64,000 nucleotides of DNA from Anaeramoeba flamelloides. Lineage: Eukaryota > Metamonada > Anaeramoebidae. The translations under genes and the position numbers were made by a program. Below the pieces are notes generated by a model. The model did no database searches. It was not told the DNA's origin and saw nothing but the letters and a program-made list of their open reading frames with translations. This document shows, piece after piece, positions 1-11,890 of this stretch. The number at the start of each line of letters is the position of its first letter. Position 1 is the stretch's first letter. Where the stretch lies: contig JANTQA010000032.1 in NCBI GenBank assembly GCA_027625915.1, positions 12,540,001 to 12,604,000 on the forward strand, in the 5' to 3' direction.

Positions 1-250
1 ATAATAATTCAGAATGAAATTTAAATTGGAAATCGAGTGTCGCTCTTTGAGATTTTTATCAAAAAATGTAATTGTTTTTCATTCTTGATTTTTGGAGATT
101 GGTCGTACATCACTTTTTAATTGGTTTATGATTCTTATTCGGGTGTTAGTCCCATATTAAAATTACAAAAAAATTTTTTTATTCCATTTCAAAAAATTAT
201 TTTTCACCATAATGACGAGACCCTTAAGGAAAATCTCAAAAAGAATCAAA
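1..250 (-). repeat. Degenerate copy of the 47.3-47.6 kb sequence
   Basis: Read on the minus strand, this edge of the window matches the segment at 47341-47592 over about 250 bp. Shared stretches include one encoding a peptide like MYxxSPxIxNxK. The copy here has several in-frame stops, so it is either a decayed gene copy or part of a dispersed repeat. The left boundary is lost at the window edge. Confidence 0.45.
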
Positions 251-817
251 AATGAAACAAAAAAGACTTTTAAGCAAAAATTTTTTGCAATTTGTAGTTT
301 GTAGACTTTTTAATGAACACTCTATTCAAATTAATCAAATAAAGTACAAACAAAATTTTTTAAAAGCACAATTCTTGGATACAAAGGCACAAAACGTATT
401 TTTTTAGATTATTTTTTTGTTCAACTCAAAGAAAAAATTGATTCAAAATATTATTTTTTTTGAATCAAACAAATTATATTTTTTCACAGTCTAAAATAAT
501 TATAATAATTTTTTTAAAAAAAAAAAGATTGTAAATTATTTTGAACCATCTTTTTTAGTGCATTAGTGTTTATTTTTTTTTTATGCCTTATTTTGAATAT
601 TTGGTACCTTATATATGATTTTATAATGTGCACAAAAATTTTTTAGGGTTGTATCAGGAAAATAAAAACCTAGCCCAAAAACACAATAGCTATATTTTAT
701 AAATTAAAGATAATGGTGAAACTAACTGTAAAACATTCCATTGACTGATCTTTTCGTCTAATAAGAAATAAACAAGAAAAGCTCCATTGTGAAAAAAAAT
801 TTTTCAAGAGCAAATGG
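251..817. other. AT-rich stretch without a recognised gene
   Basis: Mostly A/T tracts. Bases 400-515 recur in inverted orientation at 4015-4135, so at least part of it is dispersed repeat. If the PQ-loop gene has further exons they should lie here or beyond the window edge, but I see no second PQ-loop motif. Confidence 0.5.
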
Positions 818-1472
818 TTACGTGTTTGAGCAAACCCCTTGTAAGGAAATTGAAAAACAAAAAATTGAAGCAAAGGAGACAATATAGCACATGATCAAAA
901 AATAAAGAAATTTCATTAATTGGTATTTTCTTCTTTTTCTTTTAAGATCACTAAGAGAGATTTTGTTATCTTCGTAGTCATTTGAGAACAAAATATAAAG
1001 CACAGGCACGCTGAAAAATAATAAATAAACACATGTGATCTGAGTCAAAACTAGCAGCGAAGGATAACATCGTAGAAAACCCACTTGCCAGCATGCCATC
1101 AATCTTGGAAGGTTTAATATGATTATGTTGCTTGCTCTACAGAACTAGGGTTATTAGTAAGATGATAGTTTTTTTTTGATAGGGGTTTATTGGCATTAGC
1201 TTTGAGAGAACATTTCGAGCCAAGATTTACAACAACACAAATTAAAACAACGGAAAGTTAAAAAAAACAAAAAGAAAAGGATTACTTGTTGTGAAGTATA
1301 AATAAAGACCCAAAGAAAATTTATCCCAAGTATTGATCTTTTTTTATAGATTTTGATAACTTGTGGAATGTAAGATAATGTAGAGCTTGTATTTTCGAAC
1401 ACAAAATCAAGTTTTTTAGATATTATAAATAAATGAAGAGATTAGAAGAAAGGTTTATTTGACAAAAATAAA

Positions 1473-1504
<32 letters not shown>

Positions 1505-1653
1505 GTTCGAAAAGAAAGAATAATTAGAATATTAAACCCAAGACATAAAAGTATTCCAAGCACAAGACTAAAAGTCGACATTTCAACTAATTCTACTTCG
1601 TACTCGTGGTGGATGTTTGGATTAAAAAATGCTGAAGGACACTCATTTGACAT
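818..1653 (-). CDS. PQ-loop repeat membrane protein, possibly truncated
   Basis: Three exons on the minus strand: 1653-1538, 1385-1286 and 1144-818 (TAA), giving 180 residues. Introns of 152 nt (GTTTAAT...TACAAG) and 141 nt (GTAATCC...CCCTAG) keep the frame. Joining exons 1 and 2 restores a standard PQ-loop: a transmembrane helix running into LCLGSTLSYIPQ, then a basic KIYKKRS stretch and a second helix. Exon 3 adds the family-like Cys-rich loop (MACW...RCYPSLL) and two more hydrophobic helices. PQ-loop proteins (SLC66, cystinosin and SWEET relatives) usually have seven helices and often a second PQ motif, moving small solutes such as amino acids across lysosomal or other membranes. The second motif is absent here. 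The TAA stop lies inside a GTAA that could itself be a splice donor, so the 3' end is uncertain. Substrate unknown. Confidence 0.72.
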
Positions 1654-2299
1654 AAAATCGGATGATGAAAACTATTTTCATAAAATGATGTTTTTCGAAA
1701 AAGTTTAGTGACGCGAAAATTTTTTCAAATTTGAGATAGTTTTCCATTTGTGTAAAAATAGTGGGAAAAGAAAAAAATAGAGGTGAAACATTTAGTCAAA
1801 TATTGAAAAATTAAATAAGAATATATATTCATCAATTTTGAAAAGTAAATAAGAATTCGAATCAGGATTAAAGGGTTTTCACAAGAACGGAATCTAATTA
1901 GATGATCTTTATTTCAATTTCATCAGGATCGTAAAAGTTGATTGTTTTTAAAAATCAAATATAGTAACGAAAACTAAACCTTACTTGGAAAAAATCTGTG
2001 ATAAGATTTTAAATTGCAAAAAAAAGTTGTGTTCGTACCATTACTTTTATTTATGAATCTAACTTTTTAAAAAAATAACTCACACACTTTTAGAGAACGA
2101 TGATTAATGAAATCACACATGTTCAAAACAATACTGTTAATTGTTCAAAAATAAGAACAAAATTTTCAGACATCGTTCCAAAAAAATCCTTATCCAAAAA
2201 TTAAAATAAGTCATCAAAGTACCCAATTCTAAAAAGAAAATTAAATAATTCAAGCTTGATTTTAAGTATTAAAAAATTCGACATGTAACATGATTTTAA

Positions 2300-2362
2300 A
2301 ATCTTTTTTTGGAAATCTGAATGAAAATTTTATTCCATTTATTTTGCAAGTAACAGTATTCA
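2300..2362 (+). repeat. Short dispersed repeat, copy 1 of 3
   Basis: The core GAATGAAAATTTTATTCC followed by TTTATTTTGCAA recurs near 26870-26930 and 35075-35135, in the same orientation. It is too short and diverged to classify. Confidence 0.5.
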
Positions 2363-3229
2363 ATCAACCAAAAAACAAGAATAAAAATTATCATTTTACA
2401 TATCATAGCAAACCAATATCAAACTCTATTATTTTTCAAAATTAGTAGATCTCCTTCTGATCAAACATTAAAACGAGTATTCTAGAGGTACCACGCTTTA
2501 ATGAACAATAAGTAGGTTGATTACTTAGTACATATACAAAATTTATTTATTTATTAAAAAGGATTTTATTGAAAATATTTGTAAATTATAATCAAAATTA
2601 CTTATATTCACAATTAAAAACATTTTCCCGGATTATTTTCATGTATGGTATTTTTTTTAACTACTGTATATATAACAATTTCCCAAATATTAACAATTAA
2701 AAATCTTGTTCGGTATTTTTTTTCACTGCTTTAATTCACTTTTACTAATTTTACAATCAGAATTCGATTTTTGTTAAATTAAACCTTCTTAAATTTTGAT
2801 TACATTTTATATTTTGAATTCTATTTTGATTTCAAATTATTAGGATAATTTCTCGGTTTGGTTTATGTTTTAAAATTAAGGGACTAGTTAACTAAAAAAA
2901 AAAAACATTCAAGTAAATTTAATAACATACACCAATCAAGGTTTATCTCAATTTTGAAATTCAAAAAACTCAAAAAAAATCCGATTACAATAAAACCAAA
3001 CTTACACATAATGCGGTTTTCCGAAATTTTTTATTGTGTTTAAAAGTTTGATCCATTTTTCTCATTCTGGAAAAGTTCAAAATTCAACATATTTCTGAAT
3101 TATTTCAAAAAAAAAAAAATTATTTTCTTTTTTTTTTTTTTTTATTCTCGAGTAGAATTGATTCAACAAAATTACCTCCTGTTTGCCTTGAAGTTTTTTT
3201 TTACTTTTTGAAATGTAAAGAAAATTTAT

Positions 3230-3600
3230 TTAATTTTCTTTTCATTTCTAAAATTAAAAAAACCCGCCTTTAGATTTTCCAGAATTCCAAACAATTGAGT
3301 AAAATCAAAGATTTTTCACTATTTTTTTGAATTCTGGAAAATCTAGGCACTCTACGGCACTTTCCGTTCGGTTTTCTAAGGTACTTGACGGACACTTTCG
3401 TTAGGTTTTTTTTAATTTTTGAAATGAATTGAGTAAAATCTAAGATTTTTCTATATTCTTTTGAATTCTGGAAAACTGCCTTGAGGTTTTTTTTTACTTT
3501 TTGAAATATAAAGAAAATTTATTTAATTTTCTTTTCATTTCAAAAATTAAAAAAAAAAATTAGGAAATCTACTGCACTTGAGGACACTTTCCGAAACTCT
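3230..3600. repeat. Compound foldback repeat, rearranged copy
   Basis: It contains the two palindromic modules of the family: CCAGAATTC...GAATTCTGG around a Gln-less AT core, and TTACTTTTTGAAAT...ATTTCAAAAATTAA. These are joined by phrases such as GGCACTCTACGGCAC. The copy is rearranged compared with 9868-10312. Confidence 0.65.
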
Positions 3601-4014
3601 AAAATTGTATTTAGAGGGGTTTTTATACTAACTAACCCAAATTGCAAAATTAGGGGAAAACTTTATTATTATTATTATTTTCTTTTTTCATTTGTATTTC
3701 AAAAAATAAAATGATTAGACTATATTTATATTTATTAATCTATATTGGTTATTATCTCTAAACACTTTAATAAAATGCCTTATTATTCAAAAAAAAAAAA
3801 AAAACAATTCAAAAAAATTATTTCAGATGAAAAATCTGCCACTATATAGAAATTTAACTTATAATGGAGGCAGGATTAGAGTTCATAGGATAAAAAATTA
3901 TTTTATTAGAAAGTAGATTGAAATATTATTGGACGTGATGGAAGAAAACAAAAATTTCACTTTAAAAATAAAACCTCAAATTTTTGAAATAACCTAGTAT
4001 AAAAAATCTACTTC

Positions 4015-4135
4015 ATTTTCAAAAAACAATTATAATAATTATTTTAGACTGGAAAAAAATATAATTGATTTGATTCAAAGAATATTTCCAAACAATTTTT
4101 TCTTTTGGTTGAACAAAAAAATATTTGTAAAAAAA
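4015..4135. repeat. Inverted partner of 400-515
   Basis: The string around AATTATAATAATTATTTTAG and GATTTGATTCAAAGAA matches 400-515 in reverse orientation. It is an old dispersed repeat about 3.5 kb from its partner. Confidence 0.4.
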
Positions 4136-4204
4136 CCAAACCATTAAATTAAAAATTCCCCCAAAGCACCATTTAAAACTTTTGAAATTTTTCACATATT
4201 CCCC

Positions 4205-4570
4205 AATAAAAAACTTTTTTTATAACATGTTATATGTGTGATATATACATGTTTTAAAGGATGAATGTGTTTTAAAATTTGAAATACAAATCATATATAA
4301 TAACTATAACACATTTTAAAAACATGTTTTTTAAAAATACTCACATTTTAAAACATTTTTTTTTGTTTTTTAAAGGCGTTTTAAAGATTTGTAACATGCA
4401 TTATACATGTTATATATCTTAAAACGTGTTACAAGATATGTTTTAAATTTATTTAATCAAAAAAAAAAAAATTGAATAACATGTTTTAAAATTGTTTTAA
4501 AAGCAAAAAAATAAAATTTATATAACATGTTATAGTAAAGTTTTATAATTATTATAAGTATGTTGTAAAA
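4205..4570. repeat. Diverged tandem ACATGTTATA-type tract
   Basis: Variants of ACATGTTATA and TTTTAAAACATGTT recur many times, in no fixed register. A related tract is at 10455-10612. It looks like an old, diverged satellite-like tract. Confidence 0.5.
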
Positions 4571-5044
4571 TTTTAAATACAATAATAAAATGAAATTCTG
4601 GTATTAAATTATTTGAGAAGATTAAAAAATGAAATTCTTCTTAGTTTATATTTATTTTTTTGTATGGAAAAAAAAAGAAGAAAAGAAAGTAAGTAAGAAT
4701 GAGTTTATTGCTTCAGGTAAATATCATATTTATTCGAATGGTAATGTATATTTATTGATAAATAGTTTTTTGTGTCTTTGAAATGTTGTTATTAAATTGA
4801 TTTACCCACTTTTGAATTCTAAGGAAATTAAAGTAATGAGTTTTCTGTGATTTCTGTGATTTCTGAGATTACTGTGATTCTTTTCATTTTTTTGTCCAAA
4901 TGATTAAAATCCTATTTGCTTTATATGTGGAAGAAAAAAAAAGAAATAAAGAGAAGAATAATTTTAAGAAAAATAAATAGGTTTTAAAAAATATATTTAA
5001 AATTAAAATAAAAAAAATAAAAAAATAAATAATAAAAAAAGAAA

Positions 5045-5185
5045 GAAAATTTCGAAAACCAAATCGTATTCTTAAAAACTCGGTACTTTATAGATTCAAC
5101 CAATCTATAAATGTCTTGGATTAAAACTTTATAAAATAACCTATTTCATTTGATCAATAGTTGTTCAAATATTTAGAACTCCTTG
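5045..5185. repeat. Dispersed repeat, inverted partner of 12425-12555
   Basis: TTCGAAAACCAAATC, then ACTTTATAGATTCAA, then AACCTATTTCATTTGAT occur in the same order on the opposite strand at 12425-12555, with small indels. Confidence 0.65.
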
Positions 5186-5334
5186 TTAAAACAAATTATG
5201 GTGGTGATCGAAAAAAATCGATAAAAAGGAAACAGCTACCAGCCCATTCAACACTTGTGTTACACAAAAACACACATTTTTAAGTTTTTACTTTTTTTAT
5301 AATCTCTTTTTTTTTCTTTTTTTTTCAATATACT

Positions 5335-5500
5335 AAATTGAGTTTAAAATACTTCTAATTGCTGTAATTAAAAGATTCTTTTGATTACTCTTTACATTAG
5401 GAGTCACAAATTTAGTCACTTCAAAACTCTCTCTTTAACAGATTAAGAGCTCTTGAGCACTTAACCCTTACCAATAAAACCTACTCTTTTTCATTTCTTG
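5335..5500 (+). repeat. Dispersed repeat, direct partner of 17210-17375
   Basis: Phrases such as CACAAATTTAGTCACTTCAA and CTCTCTTTAACAGATTA recur with small differences at 17270-17345, inside the second PUF intron. Confidence 0.5.
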
Positions 5501-5574
5501 TTTTTCTTTCTCTTTTTCTTGTCGTTGGAGGGAATTTTACGTTTTCTTTCATTTTGTAAAGAAAATAAATCCCA

Positions 5575-5925
5575 TTCGAAAAATTTGGACACACCCAAAA
5601 TCAAAAATAGGCAAAAAAACTCAATTTATTGTATTTTCCAAACTTAATATAAAACCACATTTAAGTTACCAAGTATTAATGTTTTAATAAATAATCATTT
5701 CAATCCAAATAAAAGAAAAAAAATATAAAACTCAAAAATAAAAATTGGTGTGTCCAAAATAATGAAACGAGCTGAACAAAAAATGTATTGGCTAATTTGT
5801 TGACATTTCACCAACAATTGTTGATCGATCAAATGATAAGATACCATCTACCAACTGTATGTTGTTTTTCGAATTTATCAGAACTAAACATTAACCTTCT
5901 ATCAACCATTGAAAAAAAAATTACC
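5575..5925. repeat. Dispersed repeat with embedded palindromic MITE, copy 1
   Basis: The copy matches 51015-51385 in inverted orientation. It contains an inner element bounded by TTTGGACACACC (5584-5595) and its complement GGTGTGTCCAAA (5747-5758), about 175 bp in all. The homology extends past that element (for example GATCAAATGATAAGATACCA at about 5825-5845), so the whole block was copied with the MITE already inside. Confidence 0.65.
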
Positions 5926-6159
5926 TGATCTAATGAAACAGATTAAGTAACCGCAAAAAAGGAAATGAAAACAAAAAAAAAAAGACTAAAAATGAAATTG
6001 TTTCTAAAATCAAAATTCTTTCCAAATTGAATTTAAAGTGTGGTATTGTTATTCTTTCAACTGTTTAAACTGTGTCGAAATTTTTGGAATATAGTTTATA
6101 TTGTATAAGTTATAATCTTGCCTACCCTATAGTTAGGCTAAAAACCTTTAAAGCAATTT

Positions 6160-6440
6160 TAAAGTGCCGTTGAGTGTCGTAAATTTTCAGGTTTTCTCGA
6201 ATTCAAAAGAATGAAGAAAAAATCAAAATTTTTCGTAATTCTTTTTAAATTTTGGAAAACCTAAAGAAAAGTGACTAGGTTTTCTAGAATTCAAAAGTAG
6301 AGAGTAAAATCTATTGATTTCCCCAATAAAAAGAAAACCCAAGAAAAGCTAACCATGGTTTTTTGGAGTTTTAAGGAATAGAGTAAAATCTTTGATTTAA
6401 CTCAATTCTTCTGAATTCTGGATAATTATTGGAAAATCAA
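6160..6440. repeat. Compound foldback repeat, partial copy
   Basis: It carries GTGCCGTTGAGTGTCG, several TTCAAAAGAAT and ATTCTTCTGAATTCTGG half-palindromes, and GAAAAGCTAACC. These are the hallmarks of the family at 9868-10312. Confidence 0.6.
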
Positions 6441-7375
6441 AAAAAAAAAGATTTTTTTAAATTTATATTTATAAATAATTTCATAATAGTCCGAATAATT
6501 GATTATCAGTTTGAACGATATATATTAAATTTAAAATACTTTTAAAATATATGATTATAACCATTTAGGTGTGAAAATAAAAATATTTAAATTTTTTACT
6601 ATTAAATTTGAAATAAATCTTACTGGAAAATTGAATTTTCCAACTTAAATTGTTAAATATCTTTAAAAATATTTTTTGATCCAAGATCCTTTATTAACTA
6701 ATAGTGTTTATTATAAGTGAAGTTATCAAAAAGTGAAAAATTAGCAAATATTTGATTTTTTTTTGAAAAAATTTTTTAATGATTGTGTAGTCCCTTAAAA
6801 AAGATAATTTGATTCTCTTGAATTGACAAAATCGTTTTTTACTTTACAATCTTGATTTTAACTTTCTAAGAAAGTATGTACGATCATATCTCTGTGAAAA
6901 AATAATCACTATTGGTGACTATTCGCATTAATCTTTTATCTTTTTAAAATTCGAATTGTTTATATTTGATATACTAAACAAACACACCTAGCTAAAAAAA
7001 AAAAAAAATGGTTATTAAGAATTTTATATACCCAACTTTTCGATAATTTGTCTTGAAAAAACTAAAATTGATTGTAAGAAAGTGAAAAATTGAAAATAAT
7101 TTGACAAAAATTCCACCTTCAGGAAAATACTTTCATTCTGAGACTCTGAGAGAAAGCTACTGCAGATTTGTCTAATCACTTTTTACTATTCGTCGAACTG
7201 ACTTTTTTTGTGATAATATTTGTATTTGGCTTAATTAACTCTCTTATTTTCAAGGATATGAATCTTCAGTGTGTTTTTTTGACATTGTTCCCAATTTCTA
7301 ATATTTAATTTTTTCACAAACTTTTCAATTTTTATTAGATTTTTTTTTCTTAACAGCTTGTAAATTAGTCCTTTA

Positions 7376-8257
7376 ATGTCAAAAGAAAGAAAAACACCTT
7401 ACTTACCCCTTTTAATGGGCACAGAAACGATACCTCCACAACTCACACGATCGACTTCTGCACCACAAAATCTTTCATTTATTCCACAAGGGATCTTTGC
7501 CTATGATACCAAATTTGGAAAACTGTTTGTTTCTTCAAATAATTCAAAGAACAACCAAAGAAGGAATCCACAAAACCCCAATTCTGTAAAATTAGTTTCC
7601 CCGAAACCGAAAAAATTAATTACCTTTTTTTTAAATCTTTCTTTTCTCTTTTTTTTTTTTTTCAAATTAATACCGAAATGGCTTTTTACAATTTAAATGT
7701 GATCCACATAGTTTTTGGAAAGCTACAATTTTTCAAGTGATCCGTTTGTTTCTTCCAAAGAGAGTAGCTCCCAAATGTCTTCAAAATCAGATAAAAGTTT
7801 AGATCAATTGGATTTCCTAAACTTGAAGTTAGGTTTGTGTTCTTTCCACCCCAAAAAAAACAACAAATAACAAACAACAAACAAAATCTGCTTTCTTTTG
7901 TTTTTCTTTCTTTATTTTAACTGTTTGTAAAAAAAAGGATAACCCTTTTGATTTGATCCTTTTTAAAAATAAATTTTTTTGTCATACGAGTATGAATATT
8001 CACATGTTTCTCAATTTTTTTCCAAACTGTTTGACGAATTTTGAATAAATTCTTTTTTTGGAACAATTATTACCTTTCACTGAAGGCCCTTAATCAAAAG
8101 TATTTGTGATCTCTGTTTGTTTTGGGTTCACTTGTATTTTTTTTTGAATTGTCAAAAACTGTTTTGTTGTTAATTTTTTTTTTTTCTAACAGGTATCACT
8201 CTTTTATTGGATCCCAAACACAACCGAGAATTGAAAATTTTTACCCATGGACTCTAA
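7376..8257 (+). CDS. Unrecognised 131-residue protein, three exons
   Basis: The model uses exons 7376-7585, 7712-7832 and 8193-8257 (TAA). The introns are 126 nt (GTAAAAT...CACATAG) and 360 nt (GTTTGTG...CTAACAG). Total coding length is 396 nt and the frame stays open across both joins. I do not recognise a domain. The N-terminal 70 residues are polar and include LTRSTSAP, an RSxSxP match to a mode-1 14-3-3 binding site. The middle is Ser/Lys-rich. The short last exon ends in LLLDPKHNRELKIFTHGL. An acceptor-like TTAACAG lies about 20 nt upstream of the ATG, so a 5' UTR intron is possible. Base composition is distinctly less AT-rich than the flanks, which supports coding. Alternative exon ends cannot be excluded. 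Confidence 0.55.
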
Positions 8258-9867
8258 AAAAAAACGATTTTTAAAACCTGTTACTTTGAAACCAATTATC
8301 AAAATATCTTTTTTTAATTAATTTTGAGAATAATCGATTTTTTTTTTTTATTACCCTTTCCGTGCCCTTACCCTTTTCCAAAGTTGTAAAATTATTTTTT
8401 TATGATTGTGAATCTGAAACAAATTAATTGGAAACCAAAACTGTCAAGATCTTAAATTCAAATTTGATCAATAAATATTTATTTTTTGCCTCAAAACAAA
8501 TTTTGTTTTTGAAAAATTTGAATCAACAAATAACAGTTATAACAAAAAATTGAGATTTTCCAAAAAGAACTTGGAACTTTTTATGATTTTTTTTTTTATT
8601 TTTGTTTGGTTCAATTGAGAACATTTGTAAAAGCATCAAAATAAACATTTTTTTTTTAAAATGTTCAAAAGAATGTTATTTCGGATTGCGGAATGGTAAA
8701 AAGGGGGTTAAGTGTTTTAAATTTAACAAAATATTTGAACCAATTGTCTTGTAGTTGCGGCCAAAAGTTGAAAAATCAAGGAATCAAAATTGTGAATGGA
8801 CTTTTTTTTTCCTGTTCCTTAGGTAAAAATGGATGATATGGAAATGTCTGGTACCTACCAAAGCGAGACAGGAGTGCTTTAAAGACTTTGTCAAACTTAA
8901 ATATCGAAAATTTGAAAAAACCCAAAAAAAAAAAAGACACTTCATTAAAAAAATACAAAACCTAAAAAGAAATTCTCGAAAAAATAAAAAAAAAATAAAA
9001 GAGAAAAAGACTTATGAGCTACTACTTTAAATATATCATAAATACATCTGAAAACACAGGACTAAGTTTCTGAATAACAGTTTTCATCTAAGGAAAATAG
9101 ACTTTGATCCAATCGCGACCTTACAAAATAAAAAAGTTCCAATAATAACTGTAAATGGTACTCGGTGATTTATATATTTATCTTTAAAATGGTTATATAT
9201 TTTCCAATTTTTATGAATATTTTCAATTGAGTAAAAAAAATTTAAATTTACCGGGTTTTAAAATTTTCAGGGGCTTAGATTTGACAATTAGAGGTACTTT
9301 TGAAGACTTTTTTCTCACACTTTTTTTTTTTTTTTTTAGATGATCCTTAAAGCCATAGTATCAATATAAAGGCAAAAAAATGTCATTTTTTTTCAATCTC
9401 CTTTTTTCAAAAAACACCATGAACAAAAGGTTGCCTGAAATGTAAAAAATAATTACTATTCAAACCTAGCCAAATACTTGGTTCCAAAGTATAACTTAAA
9501 GATATTACAAGTTAATTTAAAAAAAATGACAAAAAATGGCCATTTTTTGCTTTTATCCTGGTACTAGGGCTTTAAAATGACTAAAGTACAATTTCGGATT
9601 TTTTTTTTTATAAAATTTCTCAAAGACAGATATCTCCATTTGAAGTTTTTTTTTCAATTCAAATTATAAATTCATCATTTTTTACTTCATTTTATGGAAT
9701 TGCTCGGCCTATGAAAATAATCGTAAAATCTGGATATCTGAATTAAAAAAAATTTAATATATCTAATATATTAAAAAATAATAATAATATTATTATTACA
9801 AAAAAAGATTCACCAAGTTTATTAGCCCTAGTGGATAATAAACTTATTTTTAAGTCTTTAATAAAAT

Positions 9868-10312
9868 TCCTAAATTTTTATTTAGGAATTCGGGGAGTGC
9901 CGTAGAGTGCCTAGGTTTTCTTGAGGTTTTCTATTTTATTTGTGAAGTGTTCTAGGCTTATTTTATTTTTCTATTTATTTTTAAAATCTTTTGATTTTCG
10001 TTAGGTTTTTTTTATTTTCGAAATAAACCGAAAATTTGTTAAAATTTTCTGTTTATTTCAAAAAGTAAAAAAAACCTAGAACACTTCACAAATAAAATAG
10101 AAAACCTCAAGAAAAGCTAACGGCGGTTTTCCAGAATTCAAAAGAATAGAGAAAAATCTTTGATTTTATTTTATTCTTTTAAATTCTGGAAAAGCTAACG
10201 GCGTTTTTTTTTTACTTTTAGAAATAAAACAAATATTTAACATAATTTTTGGTTTATTTCTTAAATTAAAAAAAACCTAACGGTTCACAAGAGGGGTTAA
10301 TAACCCCTCCCT
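9868..10312. repeat. Compound foldback repeat, near full-length copy
   Basis: About 445 bp, aligned end to end with 62603-63063. Order: TTCCTAAA start, GAGTGCCGTAGAGTGCC, TTTTCTTGAGGTTTTC, a first palindrome around TTATTTCAAAAAGTAA, GAAAAGCTAACGG, a second palindrome CCAGAATTC...GAATTCTGG, a third around AATAAAAC, and a right end of AGGGGTTAATAACCCCT. It has no coding capacity and is probably a non-autonomous foldback DNA element. Confidence 0.75.
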
Positions 10313-10454
10313 TAAATAATAAAAAAAAAAAAAAAATTCATCATTTTTTCTAAAAAATTTTATAACAAATTGAGAGGATAGGTAAAAAGAAGTTGAGATC
10401 TTGAATTATTGGGTTCTCTTTTTAGAGAATTGAAAATACATCATTACAAATTTG

Positions 10455-10612
10455 AGAATCAAAAAAATATTTTTATAACATGTTATAAACGTGTTGTAAA
10501 GATGTGATAAAAGTTTAAAATGTTATAAAATTTTATAATAAAATCTTTTATAACATAAATGTTTGTTATAAAATGTGTAATACAATTTGTAACATGTTAT
10601 AAACCTTTTATA
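10455..10612. repeat. Diverged tandem ATAACATGTTATAA tract
   Basis: Repeated variants of ATAACATGTTATAAA and TTTATAACAT. Same type as 4205-4570. Confidence 0.5.
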
Positions 10613-11309
10613 AGGATATTTTCTAATTAAATAGTAATAAAAAATAAGTATGCTTTTTATTTTTTTTTAAACATAAACTTTTTCTTTGTGAAATTTTAAG
10701 TAAATAATTTTTGATAACTACAGATAAGAAAGAGATTAGAACTCTTAAAAGTTTAAGATAGTATTGTAGTTATTGTAGAATGATTTTGAGAATTCATTGT
10801 ATTATTAGGCAAAGTTTGCAAAATTTTCTGATCTTCTTATTTCCATTTCTACACAAGTAAAATAAGGAGTATTTTACCAATAATTTTGTCTTTAAATATG
10901 ATATTTATAGTTATTTAAAAATACTTTAAAAAAAAAATTTGTGAAGTTTTTTAATTGATAACAGTGAGATTAGCAAATTTCTCAATTTCAAACCAATCGA
11001 ACACATACTTTGGCCCAAGTAACCAAAATATTTGTTCAAAAAAAACTTAAAAAAAAAGTGCTTGATAATTTGTGGAATGTTTGGAAAACTTTAGCATTCC
11101 ATTTCTTTATTTACAACAGTGCAGAAAACAAAACAGTGTTTTTTTCTCGTTTCGAAAAAAAAGAGTATAAATAATCTTTTTTTTTTATAAAAATGATATT
11201 TCTTTTTTTTCTAAACGAGAAAAAGAGACCATTTATAAGAAGTTTTTGATAAGAATAAAAAGAAATTATAATTAAAAAAAAAAAAAAATATTTTTTTTAC
11301 TATGTCAAG

Positions 11310-11890
11310 TCAAGAAATTTTTAGAGGAATATTCCAAATCAGTCATTGCTAAGAACACCAGATGCATGCAGGTTTTTGTGCTTGATCGTTTTCGGGAATT
11401 TGCAAACGGAAAATAAAAGAGGAAATAGATTTCATTGAAAGAATAAACGATCTAGTTTGTATCTGTAAATTTATACCAAGTTTTTTCTCCATTGATGAAA
11501 ATGTAAAATTTAACTTCAACGTTTAAGTTAACTCCATTGGAAGAGCATGATCTTTTGAAGAACATTTTCTTCAAAGTATCATTGAAAAATAACAAATCAG
11601 TTGTTTTGGTTTTAAATTTGTTTGGTTTGTTTTTTTAATTTGTTTCGACGTATTAGATCCTGAGTTCCAAAAATAAATAGCATCTCATATTGTTTCATTT
11701 GTTCAACAATCACCTTTTATAATTCTTCGTTTTGGTTCTCCTTCCAGGCTCAAAATATGGTATTTTTCTGGTGCTAAGAAGATATTAAGGAGTTCGAATA
11801 ACGGCGATCGATATCACCTTAAGTCACTTTGAACAATATCATTTTTTTCGTTCTTCCACATCAAACTCAGATTATAACAAGGAGATTGTT
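11310..11890 (+). other. Coding-like but interrupted stretch
   Basis: Base composition is less AT-biased than the surroundings. Plus-strand frames give protein-like segments (for example KEEIDFIERINDLVCICKF) broken by several stops. A CTTCCAG acceptor-like site sits near 11747. It could be a decayed gene, or a real gene whose small exons I cannot assemble. I recognise no family. Confidence 0.3.

Larger units (their letters stand above)
1654..7375. other. 5.7-kb gene-free, repeat-rich intergenic region
   Basis: No convincing coding sequence on either strand. It holds homopolymer tracts, two copies of the compound foldback repeat (3230-3600 and 6160-6440), a diverged ACATGTTATA-type tandem stretch (4205-4570), and dispersed repeats shared with 12.4, 17.3, 26.9, 35.1 and 51 kb. 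A partial TTAAGGGACTAGT motif near 2877 resembles the end of the element at 53615-53793. Confidence 0.6.

Noticed and set aside
8661-8882. Possible mini-gene with exons reading MFKRMLFRIAEC, CGQKLKNQGIKI and MDDMEMSGTYQSETGVL
   Set aside because: It would need a 31-nt intron, far shorter than any other here, and the parts match no family. Left as noise or an unassembled exon.
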